Below, one piece after another: positions 14,630-23,433 of a DNA stretch of 64,000 nt. Positions within the stretch are counted from its first letter, which is position 1. Every line of letters begins with the position of its first letter. Origin of the DNA: Celeribacter baekdonensis (GTDB taxonomy: Bacteria > Pseudomonadota > Alphaproteobacteria > Rhodobacterales > Rhodobacteraceae); assembly GCF_900102315.1 (NCBI RefSeq), contig NZ_FNBL01000003.1:248001-312000 (forward strand). Reading direction: 5' to 3'. The position numbers and the translations under genes were made by a program. Below the pieces are notes generated by a model. That model did not search any database. It was not told the origin of the DNA and saw only the letters and a program-made list of their open reading frames with translations.

Positions 14630-16321
14630 TCAAGTCGGGGGATGAGACACCACATCCTGTGGCATCCAAAACCCCCGCAGAGCTTCGCAATTCGGCTCAA
14701 AGACGGGGCTGTGTTTCAAAGCGGGACGGTCCCGCGCAGCGGCAAGCTCGGCGGCGAGCGTAAGAAACATGTCCCGTTGCGCAAAGGGTTGGCGTTTGGT
14801 TGGGGTGTCGATCCTCCAGAAGCCTTTGAGTGTGGCGGGGGTGTTGGCCGCACCGTTTTTGTGCCGCCACAGCCCCTGAGCCACATCCACATCATAGTCC
14901 GAAAGGAAGCGCAATCCATTGTTACATATAAACAAAATCGAAGATATGATGTAGTCAACCGTCTGCGCGTCAAAGAAGTAGTTGAACCCCAGCCGCACCC
15001 AACCGGGCCGCATCAGGCTTTTGCCCTGCGCAATCGCGGCCTCATAGGCGGTGGCGGTGTCTTGCGGGATATGCAGCAATTCATGGCCATAGGGCCCGGC
15101 ACAAGAACAGCCACCCCGCGCCTGAATGCCAAACAGATCGTTGAGCAGAGCCACGACATAACCATAATGCAGCATTCGCCCTTCACACGAGATGTTGAAG
15201 GACAAAACCCCAAGCCGATCCGTGTCCAGTGGCCCAAGAAGACTCAGACCCGGCGCGGTGGAGAGGCGGGCAAAGGCCTCGCGCATCATCGCGCGTTCGC
15301 GCCGTTCGATCTCGGTTGATCCCACCGCTTCTTTCAGCGCCATGACGGCCCCCGCGCGGATGTCCCCGACGATACCCGGCGTGCCCGCCTCTTCGCGCCG
15401 CTCGATGTCGCGCACATAGGTGTGGTGACCTGCGGTGACATAGCTCACCGTGCCGCCACCTGTTACACCGGGGCGAGTGGAGGTGAACAGCGCCTTATCC
15501 GCCACCAAAACGCCAGAGGCACCGGGGCCACCAATGAATTTATGCGAGGAATAGAAAATCGCGTCGATCCGCGCATCCGGGTCCGTGGCGTCAAGGGTCA
15601 AAGACATGTCGACATAGGGAGCCGCAGCGGCAAAATCACAGACGAAGCGCGCGCCATGTCGGTGCAGCAGCGTCGCGATGGCTTTCAGATCGGAGCGCAC
15701 GCCGGTCACATTGGAAGCGGCGGAGAAGGCACCGATTTTAAGGACCTCTTCCGGGTGGGCCTTCAGGCGTTCGGCCAGATGGGCGAGGTCGATTTGGCCC
15801 AAAGTATCCAAGCCGATCCGCTCAATCACCGCGCCGGTTTCGCGCCACGGCAGATCGTTTGAGTGGTGCTCATAGGGGCCGACAAAAACCACCGGAGCGT
15901 CGCCCGCGCGCACTTTGGCCTCAATGTCCATGCCGCGCACCAGCCGATCCACCGCCGCCGTCGCGCCATTGCCGGTGAAGATCACCACATGGTCGTTGGT
16001 TGCGCCAAGCGCATCGGCGATGATGCGCCGCGCCTCTTCGCGCAGGGCCGTGGTTTCGCGCCCGGTATAGGAGGTCTCGGTGTGGGTGTTGCCATACACC
16101 GGCAGGGCGATGTCCGTGATGGCCGCTTCGATCATGCCAAGCGAACGCCCCGAGGCGATGAAATCGGCATAGACCAAAGGGCGTGGGCCATAGGGGCCGG
16201 GGATGGCTTGACCCTCGCCGATGACGCTATCGCGGATTCGCGTGATCAAATCCTCTTTGGCATCGAGGTCAAAGGCGACCTCTGTCTCAGGATGTATCGG
16301 AGTTGCCGCAGGGTGGACCAT
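14630..16321 (-). CDS. Class-V PLP aminotransferase-fold enzyme, cysteine desulfurase-like
   Basis: A 563-residue fold-type I PLP enzyme of aminotransferase class V. The PLP lysine is in YSSHKFIGGPGASG, preceded by the CDFAAAAPYVD aspartate segment and the TGNGATAAVDRL phosphate-binding region. A RGGCSCAGPYGH motif occupies the place where desulfurases such as SufS carry the catalytic Cys loop, so Cys chemistry is plausible. At over 560 residues it is longer than SufS (about 400); the extra part is a C-terminal extension of more than 100 residues of no clear family. The start may be ATG 16321 or TTG 16327; both follow GAGGAA. It leads the operon with ATC-hydrolase-like protein 2 and the Liv importer. 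A role in handling cysteine released from a thiazoline is an inference. Confidence 0.75.
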   Translation of the reverse strand: MVHPAATPIHPETEVAFDLDAKEDLITRIRDSVIGEGQAIPGPYGPRPLVYADFIASGRSLGMIEAAITDIALPVYGNTHTETSYTGRETTALREEARRIIADALGATNDHVVIFTGNGATAAVDRLVRGMDIEAKVRAGDAPVVFVGPYEHHSNDLPWRETGAVIERIGLDTLGQIDLAHLAERLKAHPEEVLKIGAFSAASNVTGVRSDLKAIATLLHRHGARFVCDFAAAAPYVDMSLTLDATDPDARIDAIFYSSHKFIGGPGASGVLVADKALFTSTRPGVTGGGTVSYVTAGHHTYVRDIERREEAGTPGIVGDIRAGAVMALKEAVGSTEIERRERAMMREAFARLSTAPGLSLLGPLDTDRLGVLSFNISCEGRMLHYGYVVALLNDLFGIQARGGCSCAGPYGHELLHIPQDTATAYEAAIAQGKSLMRPGWVRLGFNYFFDAQTVDYIISSILFICNNGLRFLSDYDVDVAQGLWRHKNGAANTPATLKGFWRIDTPTKRQPFAQRDMFLTLAAELAAARDRPALKHSPVFEPNCEALRGFWMPQDVVSHPPT

Positions 16322-16659
16322 CGTCAAAAGTTCCTCGCATGATCTTCATGTGCCACCGGGGCCTGCGTTGATGTCGGGCATGCCGGTGATTTGAGGAAAA
16401 AGTGACACCTATTCGTCATATTGAGCAATAGGTTTCTAGTATTAGTCATAAGAAAGCAAAATAAATCTAATATATGTAATTTTTGAGGGGGGACGGAGCG
16501 GGAAACGTTCAAAAATGGCGATTTCGGAGAAAAATTTTCGACAGTTTCAATCTGTTGAAGAAAGCCCCACGTTTCCGATGCCTGTTTTAACGGCAAAATG
16601 AAAACGAGGAGGCGCAGGCCTCCCCGTCTAAATCGTTCTTAAACCGCATAAAAACTGGG
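16322..16659. promoter_or_regulatory. AT-rich intergenic region with a dyad operator candidate
   Basis: About 340 bases between the PLP-enzyme gene and the end of the ugp operon. The middle (16430-16480) is very AT-rich and a likely leftward promoter zone. A 7-base inverted repeat ACCTATT/AATAGGT (16407-16413 and 16427-16433, 13-base spacer) lies about 90 bases upstream of the start codon and is a candidate operator. An open frame of 90 codons across this region looks non-coding. Confidence 0.5.
16604..16627 (-). terminator. Probable terminator of the ugp operon
   Basis: A stem of nine pairs with one mismatch (ACG-A-GGAGGC against GCCTCC-C-CGT, loop GCAG) is followed on the minus strand by a T-rich tract (CGTTTTCATTTT). 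It lies just past the last gene of the leftward ugp operon. Confidence 0.7.
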
Positions 16660-17655
16660 CTAAATGGCGATGCGGCACCAGACGCAATCATGATCTGCCA
16701 GAGGCCGACCTGTGGCGTCGAGAGAGGTGAGAATCCCTTTGTCCCGGCTCACCAGATCGCGGCCCGCAAGCCAATCGAGCTTCATCACCCGCTCCGGGTG
16801 CGGCGTGATCAGGGAGGGGCGCGTGGTCATGCCCTCGGCGGTGAACTCCCAACTGTAGCCCCGCTCTTGGCCAAGGGCAAAAAGCGTCTCTTTGCGCCAA
16901 TCGAATTCTGGCGGCATGTGATTGCCGGTGTTGAGATCGCCACCGATGAGCACGGGCATATTCGGCGCAAAATCCTCTACCGCCTTGAGCAAAATCTCAA
17001 ATTGCGCGTGTCGATGCGCGGGGCCCGCGTTGCTTTCCAGATGGGTGGAAACGACACAGATCGGCCCGCGTTCCGTCGGCACAATCGCGGCCAGTGCCAT
17101 CCGCCCGCCCAAACGTGGTTGATCCGGGTCGGCGCCGCTGTCGGTGCTGAACCAATGGCCGTGATCATCGAGCCGGATCAACGTCACCGCCTCAAAGGGC
17201 ACAGAAGACAGGATCGCGTTGCCATGCCAACCGAGTGCATTGACATCATCGGTGCAATAGGCCCGTTCAGTCGCGCCGCCCAAATCCAGCTCGTGAAACT
17301 CCACGCCAAAAGCGTAGACCATGCCCAAAGCCTTGGCCATCTCAGCCGTGGTGTGGCGCTGGCCGGTGCGGGCCATGCCGTGATCAACCTCTGAGAGCAG
17401 CACCACATCGGGGGCCACCGCACCCAGATGCGCAGCGGTGTCAGCGGGGAAGAGGCAACGTTCGACATTCCATGCCGCAACGGTGATCTCGGCGGGCAGG
17501 GTGGTGCGGGCGGTTTGGCCGCCCAATTGCACCGCGTTCATCGCCATGACCTCGGCCATCAGCGCGCGGTGCGCCTCGGCGGTGCGCGGGGCGGCCAAAA
17601 GGGTGGCGCGTTGTTCGGAGGTGACGGGTGGGAGTCTGTCCAACAGCGAAATCAC
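16660..17655 (-). CDS. Endonuclease/exonuclease/phosphatase-fold hydrolase in the ugp operon
   Basis: A 331-residue protein of the EEP (DNase I-like) superfamily. The metal and catalytic motifs are in order: AAWNVER (about residue 60), LLSEVDHG (about 90), the central HLES segment, GGDLNTG (about 245), DWLAGR and a final LADHDCV with the catalytic His. No signal peptide is present, so it acts in the cytoplasm. The start ATG overlaps the ugpC stop as ATGA. In other bacteria the ugp operon ends with the glycerophosphodiesterase ugpQ (GDPD fold); here an EEP-fold phosphodiesterase holds that place, so cleavage of imported glycerophosphodiesters is a reasonable inference. EEP enzymes also act on nucleic acids, sphingomyelin and inositol phosphates, so the substrate is unproven. 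Confidence 0.8.
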   Translation of the reverse strand: MISLLDRLPPVTSEQRATLLAAPRTAEAHRALMAEVMAMNAVQLGGQTARTTLPAEITVAAWNVERCLFPADTAAHLGAVAPDVVLLSEVDHGMARTGQRHTTAEMAKALGMVYAFGVEFHELDLGGATERAYCTDDVNALGWHGNAILSSVPFEAVTLIRLDDHGHWFSTDSGADPDQPRLGGRMALAAIVPTERGPICVVSTHLESNAGPAHRHAQFEILLKAVEDFAPNMPVLIGGDLNTGNHMPPEFDWRKETLFALGQERGYSWEFTAEGMTTRPSLITPHPERVMKLDWLAGRDLVSRDKGILTSLDATGRPLADHDCVWCRIAI

Positions 17656-18752
17656 GCGTCACTCTCCACCGTGGTGTTGAGAGGGGCCTGCAGCGCGCCC
17701 TTATGCCGCGCATCCATCCGTTTGCCCGTGTCCGGGTGAAACAGGCACAGATGCGACGGATCGCAGGACAGGCGCAGCGGGCCGGATTTGGCGGTGATCT
17801 CTTTGGCCAGATGCACGGTCAACTGTTGCCCGTCGACGCGCCCATGCAGCAAGCGATGCGCGCCCAACTCCTCGACCAGATCGACCTCCATCGCAATCGG
17901 GCCTTTCGCGTCGATGAACAAATCTTCAGGGCGTAGGCCAAGCGTGACCGGACCGCGATGATCCACCGTCATTGGCACGTCAAGCCCGGCGAAAGACAGG
18001 ATGCCATCTGACAATTCGCCCGCAACAAGGTTCATCGGCGGTGCGCCCATGAAAGAGGCGACAAAGGTCGAGGCCGGGTTGTGGTAAATCTCGGAGGGCG
18101 TGCCGATTTGTTCGATGCGGCCCCCGTTCAACACGATGATGCGATCGGCCATGGTCATGGCTTCGACCTGATCATGGGTGACATAGATCGAGGTGACACC
18201 AAGGCGACGTTGCAGGGCCTTGATCTCGATCCGCATCTGGTTGCGCAGCTTGGCGTCCAGGTTCGAAAGCGGTTCGTCAAACAGAAACAGGGCCGGATCG
18301 CGCACGATGGCGCGGCCCATGGCGACACGTTGACGTTGCCCGCCCGACAACTGGCTGGGCTTACGGTCGAGATAGTCATCTAAGTTGAGCATCGCAGAGG
18401 CTTCGGCCACTTTCGCCGCGATCACGTCATTGGGCGTTTTGCGGTTTTTCAGGCCATAGGCGATGTTTTTGCGCACGCTCATATGCGGGTAGAGCGCATA
18501 GTTTTGAAACACCATGGCGATGTCGCGATCCGCCGGATCGACGTCATTGACGATGCGCTCACCGATGGACAGCGTCCCTTCGGTGATGTCCTCAAGCCCG
18601 GCGATCATTCGCAACAAGGTGGATTTGCCACAGCCCGAGGGGCCGACGAGGACAACGAATTCGCCATCTTCGATGTGGAAAGAGGAAGGGGTCACGGCCT
18701 CTGCGCCGTTCGGGTAGATTTTGCGGACAGAGTCCAAGCTAACCTGAGCCAT
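17652..18752 (-). CDS. ugpC: sn-glycerol-3-phosphate ABC importer ATP-binding protein
   Basis: A 366-residue MalK/UgpC-type ABC ATPase. It has Walker A ([14 protein letters not shown] near residue 38), the signature [15 protein letters not shown] near 135, Walker B ([17 protein letters not shown]) and a C-terminal TOBE/OB regulatory domain beyond residue 240. It energises the importer with UgpA and UgpE. The gene is 11 bases after ugpE and overlaps the phosphodiesterase gene by four bases. Confidence 0.88.
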   Translation of the reverse strand: MAQVSLDSVRKIYPNGAEAVTPSSFHIEDGEFVVLVGPSGCGKSTLLRMIAGLEDITEGTLSIGERIVNDVDPADRDIAMVFQNYALYPHMSVRKNIAYGLKNRKTPNDVIAAKVAEASAMLNLDDYLDRKPSQLSGGQRQRVAMGRAIVRDPALFLFDEPLSNLDAKLRNQMRIEIKALQRRLGVTSIYVTHDQVEAMTMADRIIVLNGGRIEQIGTPSEIYHNPASTFVASFMGAPPMNLVAGELSDGILSFAGLDVPMTVDHRGPVTLGLRPEDLFIDAKGPIAMEVDLVEELGAHRLLHGRVDGQQLTVHLAKEITAKSGPLRLSCDPSHLCLFHPDTGKRMDARHKGALQAPLNTTVESDA

Positions 18753-18763
18753 TGTTGTAGTCC

Positions 18764-19663
18764 TTATTTATCGGATTCCGTGAGGCCCTTGACGAACCAG
18801 CTCTGGAAGAAAATGACGACGAGCACGGGCGGCAGAATGGCGATCAGTGCCAACATATTGGCCCGGCCATATTCGGGGATGTTGTTGCCTTCGAGCGTCT
18901 GCACGATCTGTTTGATGCCGCGCACGAGGGTGTACATGTTCTCATCCGTGGTGATCATGGTGGGCCAGAGGTATTGGTTCCAGCCGTAGACAAACATGAT
19001 GATGAACATCGCCGCGATCATGGTCTGTGAGAGCGGCACAAGGATGTCGATGAAGAATTTGATCGGCCCCGCCCCATCAATCCGCGCCGCTTCGATCAAT
19101 TCTTCGGGCACGGAGCGAAAGAATTGCCGAAAGAAAAACGTGGCCGTGGCCGAGGCGATCAGTGGGATGATCAGGCCTTGGTAGGTGTTCATCATGCCAA
19201 GCTGTTGCACGATTTCATAGGAGGGCAGGATGCGGACCTCCAAAGGCAACAACAGCGTGGTGAAGATCAACCAAAACGCCAGCGTGGCAAAGCGCAGCCG
19301 GAAATAGACGATCGCATAGGCGGCCATCATGCCGATCACGATCTTGCCCACGGCAAAACCAATGCCCAAGATCAACGAGTTTTTCAGCATGTTCATCCCG
19401 GTGTTTTGACCGGAAAAGCCCGAGGCCTCGAACATCGCTTTGCGAAAGTTGTCATCCAACTCGGTGCCGATGGTCAGCGTTGGGCCGAATTTCATCGTCT
19501 CAAGGTCCGGCGTGGTCACGGTTTGCAACATGATCAACAGTGGCAACAGCATAAGCAGAGAGCCAAAGATCAGGATGGCGTGATCAACCACAGTCTCAAG
19601 TTTGAACCACGAACGTTTGCGCGTCTGCGCGATGGCATGGGCGTGGGCGGAAATGTCAGTCAT
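18764..19663 (-). CDS. ugpE: sn-glycerol-3-phosphate ABC importer permease, UgpE type
   Basis: A 299-residue binding-protein-dependent permease with six membrane segments. The EAA loop that docks on the ATPase reads [26 protein letters not shown] near residue 200, matching UgpE/MalG. The C-terminal segment ends with [12 protein letters not shown], a typical UgpE end. It follows ugpA by nine bases. Confidence 0.88.
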   Translation of the reverse strand: MTDISAHAHAIAQTRKRSWFKLETVVDHAILIFGSLLMLLPLLIMLQTVTTPDLETMKFGPTLTIGTELDDNFRKAMFEASGFSGQNTGMNMLKNSLILGIGFAVGKIVIGMMAAYAIVYFRLRFATLAFWLIFTTLLLPLEVRILPSYEIVQQLGMMNTYQGLIIPLIASATATFFFRQFFRSVPEELIEAARIDGAGPIKFFIDILVPLSQTMIAAMFIIMFVYGWNQYLWPTMITTDENMYTLVRGIKQIVQTLEGNNIPEYGRANMLALIAILPPVLVVIFFQSWFVKGLTESDK

Positions 19664-19672
19664 GTCAGTTCC

Positions 19673-20554
19673 TCAAGTGTAATGAATGCGCCGCTCAATC
19701 AGGCGGAACTGAAAGACGGTGAGGGCAAGGACGAGGATCATCAGGATCACCGATTGCGCCGAGGAACCGCCAAGATCATTGCCGCGGAAACCATCGACAA
19801 AGACCTTGTACACCAGCGTCATCGGGTTGTTGCCCGGCTCACCCTTGTTGATCGTGTCGATCACACCAAAGGTCTCAAACAGCGAATAGGTGATGTTGGT
19901 GATCAACAGGAAAAACCCGGTCGGCGCGAGCAGTGGAAAGGTGATGTCCCAAAACCGGCGGGTGCCAGAGCGGTTGTCCAAAAGCGCGGCTTCGCGCACC
20001 GAACGCGGGATGGATTGCAGGCCGGAGAGGAAAAAGATGAAATTGACCGGCACTTGTTTCCAAACTGAGACCACGGTCATGGCAAAGGCTGTGTCAAAAT
20101 AATTGACGCCAAGTGTGAAGTCCCAGCCAAAGAATTTGAACAACTCTGACAGCGGCCCCCAGGTTTGGTTGAACATCAAAAGCCCGATGAAGCCCGCGAC
20201 AGGGGGCGCAACCGCATAGACCCACATCAACAGCGTGCGATAGGTTTTCGCCCCGCGCAGAACCTTATCGGCCTTGACCGCAAACAACAGCGCCAGAGCG
20301 AGCGAGAAAAACGTCACCAACACCGTGAAGAGCACGGTGAATTTCGCCACTTTGAGATATTCGACGGAGGCTGCGAGGTGAGTGTAATTCTCAAGCCCAA
20401 CAAAGGTCTGACCAAAGCCAAACGGGTCTTGCAGGTAGAACGAAGAGGTCACGGCGTGCAAAGCCGGCCAATAGAAAAAGATCGCGATGATCAACAGTTG
20501 CGGCAAAAGCAACAGGATCGGCAACCATTTGGTGGAGAATCCAGCGCGTTTCAT
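19673..20554 (-). CDS. ugpA: sn-glycerol-3-phosphate ABC importer permease, UgpA type
   Basis: A 293-residue permease of the UgpA/MalF type with six membrane segments. The start (TKWLPILLLLPQLLIIAIFFYWPA) and the EAA loop SVREAALLDNRSGTRRFWDITFPLL are typical. It forms the channel with UgpE. It lies 73 bases after ugpB; the gap contains an 11-pair hairpin. Confidence 0.88.
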   Translation of the reverse strand: MKRAGFSTKWLPILLLLPQLLIIAIFFYWPALHAVTSSFYLQDPFGFGQTFVGLENYTHLAASVEYLKVAKFTVLFTVLVTFFSLALALLFAVKADKVLRGAKTYRTLLMWVYAVAPPVAGFIGLLMFNQTWGPLSELFKFFGWDFTLGVNYFDTAFAMTVVSVWKQVPVNFIFFLSGLQSIPRSVREAALLDNRSGTRRFWDITFPLLAPTGFFLLITNITYSLFETFGVIDTINKGEPGNNPMTLVYKVFVDGFRGNDLGGSSAQSVILMILVLALTVFQFRLIERRIHYT

Positions 20555-20578
20555 GAGGGAGGGCCTTTATGAGAAAGC

Positions 20579-20607
20579 CTGACGGCCGCAGCGGATGCGG
20601 CCGTCAG
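20579..20607 (-). terminator. Perfect 11-pair hairpin between ugpB and ugpA
   Basis: CTGACGGCCGC and GCGGCCGTCAG pair perfectly over a 7-base loop 20 bases after the ugpB stop codon. No T tract follows. It probably causes partial termination or stabilises the ugpB mRNA, giving an excess of binding protein over permease. Confidence 0.65.
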
Positions 20608-20627
20608 TGTGGTGTCAAAGCAAAGGC

Positions 20628-21944
20628 TTAGCCTTGGGTTTTTGCGAAACGAGCGAGAAGTTCGTTACCTTCTTTTTCGATCGTGGCCATTGCGTCCTCG
20701 ACCGTGGTCTCACCCGAAAGGATGCGGCTGAATTCGCGGTTTTCGACGTCACGGATTTGAACGTAGAAGCCCATGCGATAGCCTTTGGTGTTTTCACCGG
20801 AGGTCAGCATCAACTGTTTGATGCCGGTTTCAGCGGCCGGGAAACGGTCGTAATGGCCGTCTGCTTTGGCCATTTCGTAGGCCGCAGTGGTGATCGGCAC
20901 ATAGCCGGTTTCACGGTGCCACATATACTGAACCTCAGGCGAGGTCAGGTAACGGAAGAACTCAGCCGTGGCTTTGTTTTCCTCGGCGGATTTGCCGGAC
21001 ATGGCAAAGAGGGACGCGCCGCCGATGAAGGTTTGGTAACCCTCTTCGGTGATGGAGGACCAGAACGGCAGGTTGGTGGCGGAGAATTCAAACGGAAGGT
21101 CTTTTTTCATCAACCCGCCGAAGGAGCCAGAAGAGCCGATCCAAAGGCCAACTTTACCCTGTTCGAACTGCGCTTGGTTGTCGTTCCAGCCGGTGCCGTA
21201 AAAGCCAAAGTAACCGTCATCAAGCCACTGCTTGACATGGGTCCAATGCATTTTGAATTCGTCGGTGTTGACGAGGATTTTGGTGCCTTCTGCGCCATCG
21301 TAGCCGTTGTCATTCGTGGCGAACGGCAGGTTGTGACGGCTAAAGAAGTTCTCGGCAAATTCCCACGGCAGGTGCGATTGCACGAGCGGCACGTAACCGG
21401 CGGCTTTCAGGGCCGGGGCGGTGACGGTTTCGAACTCTTCATAGGTTACAGGAGCTTCAACGCCCGCCGCTTCAAGTGCCTGTTCGTTGAAATACATGAT
21501 CGGCGAGGAGGAGTTGAACGGCATGCCGATCATTTTGCCCGCGTTGTCGGCGTAGAAGTAACGCACACCAGAGATGTAGTCTTCGATGTTGAAATCCACA
21601 CCATTCTCGGACAGCAGATCCTGAACCGGAACAGTCGCGCCTTTTGCCCCGATCACGGTGGCGGAGCCTGCGTCAAACACCTGAAGGATGTTCGGCTGTT
21701 CACCGGCGCGGAACGCCGCGATGCCCGACGTCAGGGTCTCTTCGTAAGAGCCTTTGAACACGGGGGTGATTTTGTACTCATCTTGCGAGGCATTGAACCC
21801 AGAAGCGATTTCATTGACGGTTTCGCCAAGATCGCCACCCATCGCGTGCCACCACGTGATTTCGGTTTCGGCAAAGGCAGCAGAGCCCAACAGGGTGAAC
21901 GCGGTTGCGGCCCCTAGGAATTTCGATGTTGTCTTGATGGTCAT
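20628..21944 (-). CDS. ugpB: sn-glycerol-3-phosphate ABC importer binding protein
   Basis: A 438-residue periplasmic binding protein. After a signal peptide (MTIKTTSKFLGAATAFTLLG, cleaved near AFAE) the mature protein begins EITWWHAMGGDLGE and continues with FKGSYEETLTSGIAAFRAGE and MPFNSSSPIMYFNE, closely following UgpB. Trp and Ser residues of the glycerol-phosphate site region are in the right places (IGGASLFAM, GYVPIT). The ATG at 21944 starts the signal peptide; the frame is open for 52 codons upstream but without a signal-like start. It leads the ugpBAEC-phosphodiesterase operon and is divergent from a LacI regulator 244 bases away. Confidence 0.88.
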   Translation of the reverse strand: MTIKTTSKFLGAATAFTLLGSAAFAETEITWWHAMGGDLGETVNEIASGFNASQDEYKITPVFKGSYEETLTSGIAAFRAGEQPNILQVFDAGSATVIGAKGATVPVQDLLSENGVDFNIEDYISGVRYFYADNAGKMIGMPFNSSSPIMYFNEQALEAAGVEAPVTYEEFETVTAPALKAAGYVPLVQSHLPWEFAENFFSRHNLPFATNDNGYDGAEGTKILVNTDEFKMHWTHVKQWLDDGYFGFYGTGWNDNQAQFEQGKVGLWIGSSGSFGGLMKKDLPFEFSATNLPFWSSITEEGYQTFIGGASLFAMSGKSAEENKATAEFFRYLTSPEVQYMWHRETGYVPITTAAYEMAKADGHYDRFPAAETGIKQLMLTSGENTKGYRMGFYVQIRDVENREFSRILSGETTVEDAMATIEKEGNELLARFAKTQG

Positions 21945-22188
21945 GTCACATCTCCGGTGTCTGTTTGAAACGCGCCGCACCCCTGTCAGGCGCTCACGCA
22001 GAAAAGGTCCGTCCTCCCTCACGGGAGAAACGCGCAAGAAACGTGCAGGCCCCGGCTGTCCATCAGCGATGTCCGCCAGGGTCTGCATGTCTATGCACAC
22101 GCGTTCAGATACCCGGCGGATGTAATGGGAATGTGAAAGATTTTTATCATTCTTGACAACATATGACCCAAAGCCCGAGAGAAAGCCC

Positions 22189-23205
22189 GTGGATCAAGAC
22201 AAGCTCATATCACCCAAGCGTCATCGCCGTGTGACAGCCCAAGACGTGGCCGACGCGGCGGGCGTGTCGCGTTCTGCGGTCTCGCGCGCCTTTACCGAGG
22301 GTGCCTATCTGGACGAGGAAAAACGCCAGCGCGTGCGCGCCGCTGCGCTCGACCTTGGCTATCGGCCAAATGCGCTGGCCGCGGGGCTTCAGGGGGGGCG
22401 CTCGCATCTGGTTGCGATTTTCGTGGGCGATATGCGCAACGCCTATGACACCGAAGTCGTCACCCGTCTTGTCGGCGCATTGAACGCCATTCAAAAATGG
22501 CCGATCCTGATTGATGGTGGCGGGCTTTCGTCGGTCAAAGAGGCGATGGGCGAGGTGCTGCGCTATCCTTTGGATGCGTTGATCCTGCGCTCCGGCTCCA
22601 TGGACCCCGCGATCGCCAGAGAATGCACCAAGCTGCACATCCCGGTGATCTCGTCGGGGCGCGTCCTCTATCATCCGCAAATCGACAATGTCTGTTGTCG
22701 CAATCAAGAGGGAAGCCAGGCCGCCGCCCAGCTTTTGTTGGACCGTGGCCGTGTGCGGTTTGGCTATATCGCCGGGCCTGCGGGCTATAGCTCTTCAAGC
22801 GCGCGTCAAGACGGTATGACCCGCGCTTTGGCCGCCGCCGGGTTGACGCCTGTCGCTGTGGAACAGGGCGATTTCACCGTCGAAGGGGGGCTCGCCGCGG
22901 CTGAGCGCCTGTTTGAGCGCGCCCGCCTCGATGCGCTACTTTGCGCCAATGATGCCATGGCCATCGGTGCGCTGGGCGCCGCGCGCGCGCGTGGAATCGA
23001 CGTCCCGAATGATCTATCCATCGTTGGGTTTGATGATATTTCCATGGCGCGCTGGCCGGGGATCAACCTGACAACCGTCTGCAACCCGATCGACATTTAC
23101 GCCGATAAAGTCGTCGAATTGCTGGCCGCACGTCTGGCCGATCCCGAAAAGCCCAGTGACGTGGCCTATATCGACACACATCTGGTTTTGCGCGGGACTC
23201 ATTAG
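22189..23205 (+). CDS. LacI-family transcriptional regulator of the ugp operon
   Basis: A LacI-type repressor of about 338 residues. The helix-turn-helix (VTAQDVADAAGVSRSAVSRAF, about residues 14-34) and hinge helix (RPNALAAGLQ) are followed by a two-lobe periplasmic-binding-like effector domain, with FGYIAGP and IVGFDDISMARWPG segments. I prefer the GTG at 22189 after GAGAGAAAG; a TTG at 22153 would add twelve residues. It is divergent from ugpB, so it likely represses the ugp operon. That is unusual, since ugp systems are normally driven by phosphate limitation through PhoB. Confidence 0.85.
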   Translation: MDQDKLISPKRHRRVTAQDVADAAGVSRSAVSRAFTEGAYLDEEKRQRVRAAALDLGYRPNALAAGLQGGRSHLVAIFVGDMRNAYDTEVVTRLVGALNAIQKWPILIDGGGLSSVKEAMGEVLRYPLDALILRSGSMDPAIARECTKLHIPVISSGRVLYHPQIDNVCCRNQEGSQAAAQLLLDRGRVRFGYIAGPAGYSSSSARQDGMTRALAAAGLTPVAVEQGDFTVEGGLAAAERLFERARLDALLCANDAMAIGALGAARARGIDVPNDLSIVGFDDISMARWPGINLTTVCNPIDIYADKVVELLAARLADPEKPSDVAYIDTHLVLRGTH

Positions 23206-23433
23206 GTCGCAGCCTCTGTTGCGGCCCTCTGGCCCGGATCACATCCGCCATAATTTTGACCCCCAGACCCCAAAACCGCCCGGAGAATGACCAAAAGCGC
23301 CTGTCGGCGGATTTCCCCCATAGGTTGTGGTCTTTGTGCGGCACAGCTCAGCATATCCTGATCTCAATCGACGCGATCCGCCTGTAGATCGTCCTGGGGA
23401 GGAGGATACAGGCCTTATTTGAAAGAGAGAGAT

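Noticed and set aside
16324-16596. 90-codon open frame in the gap before the PLP-enzyme gene
   Set aside because: It covers an AT-rich promoter zone, has no ribosome site and no recognisable protein character.
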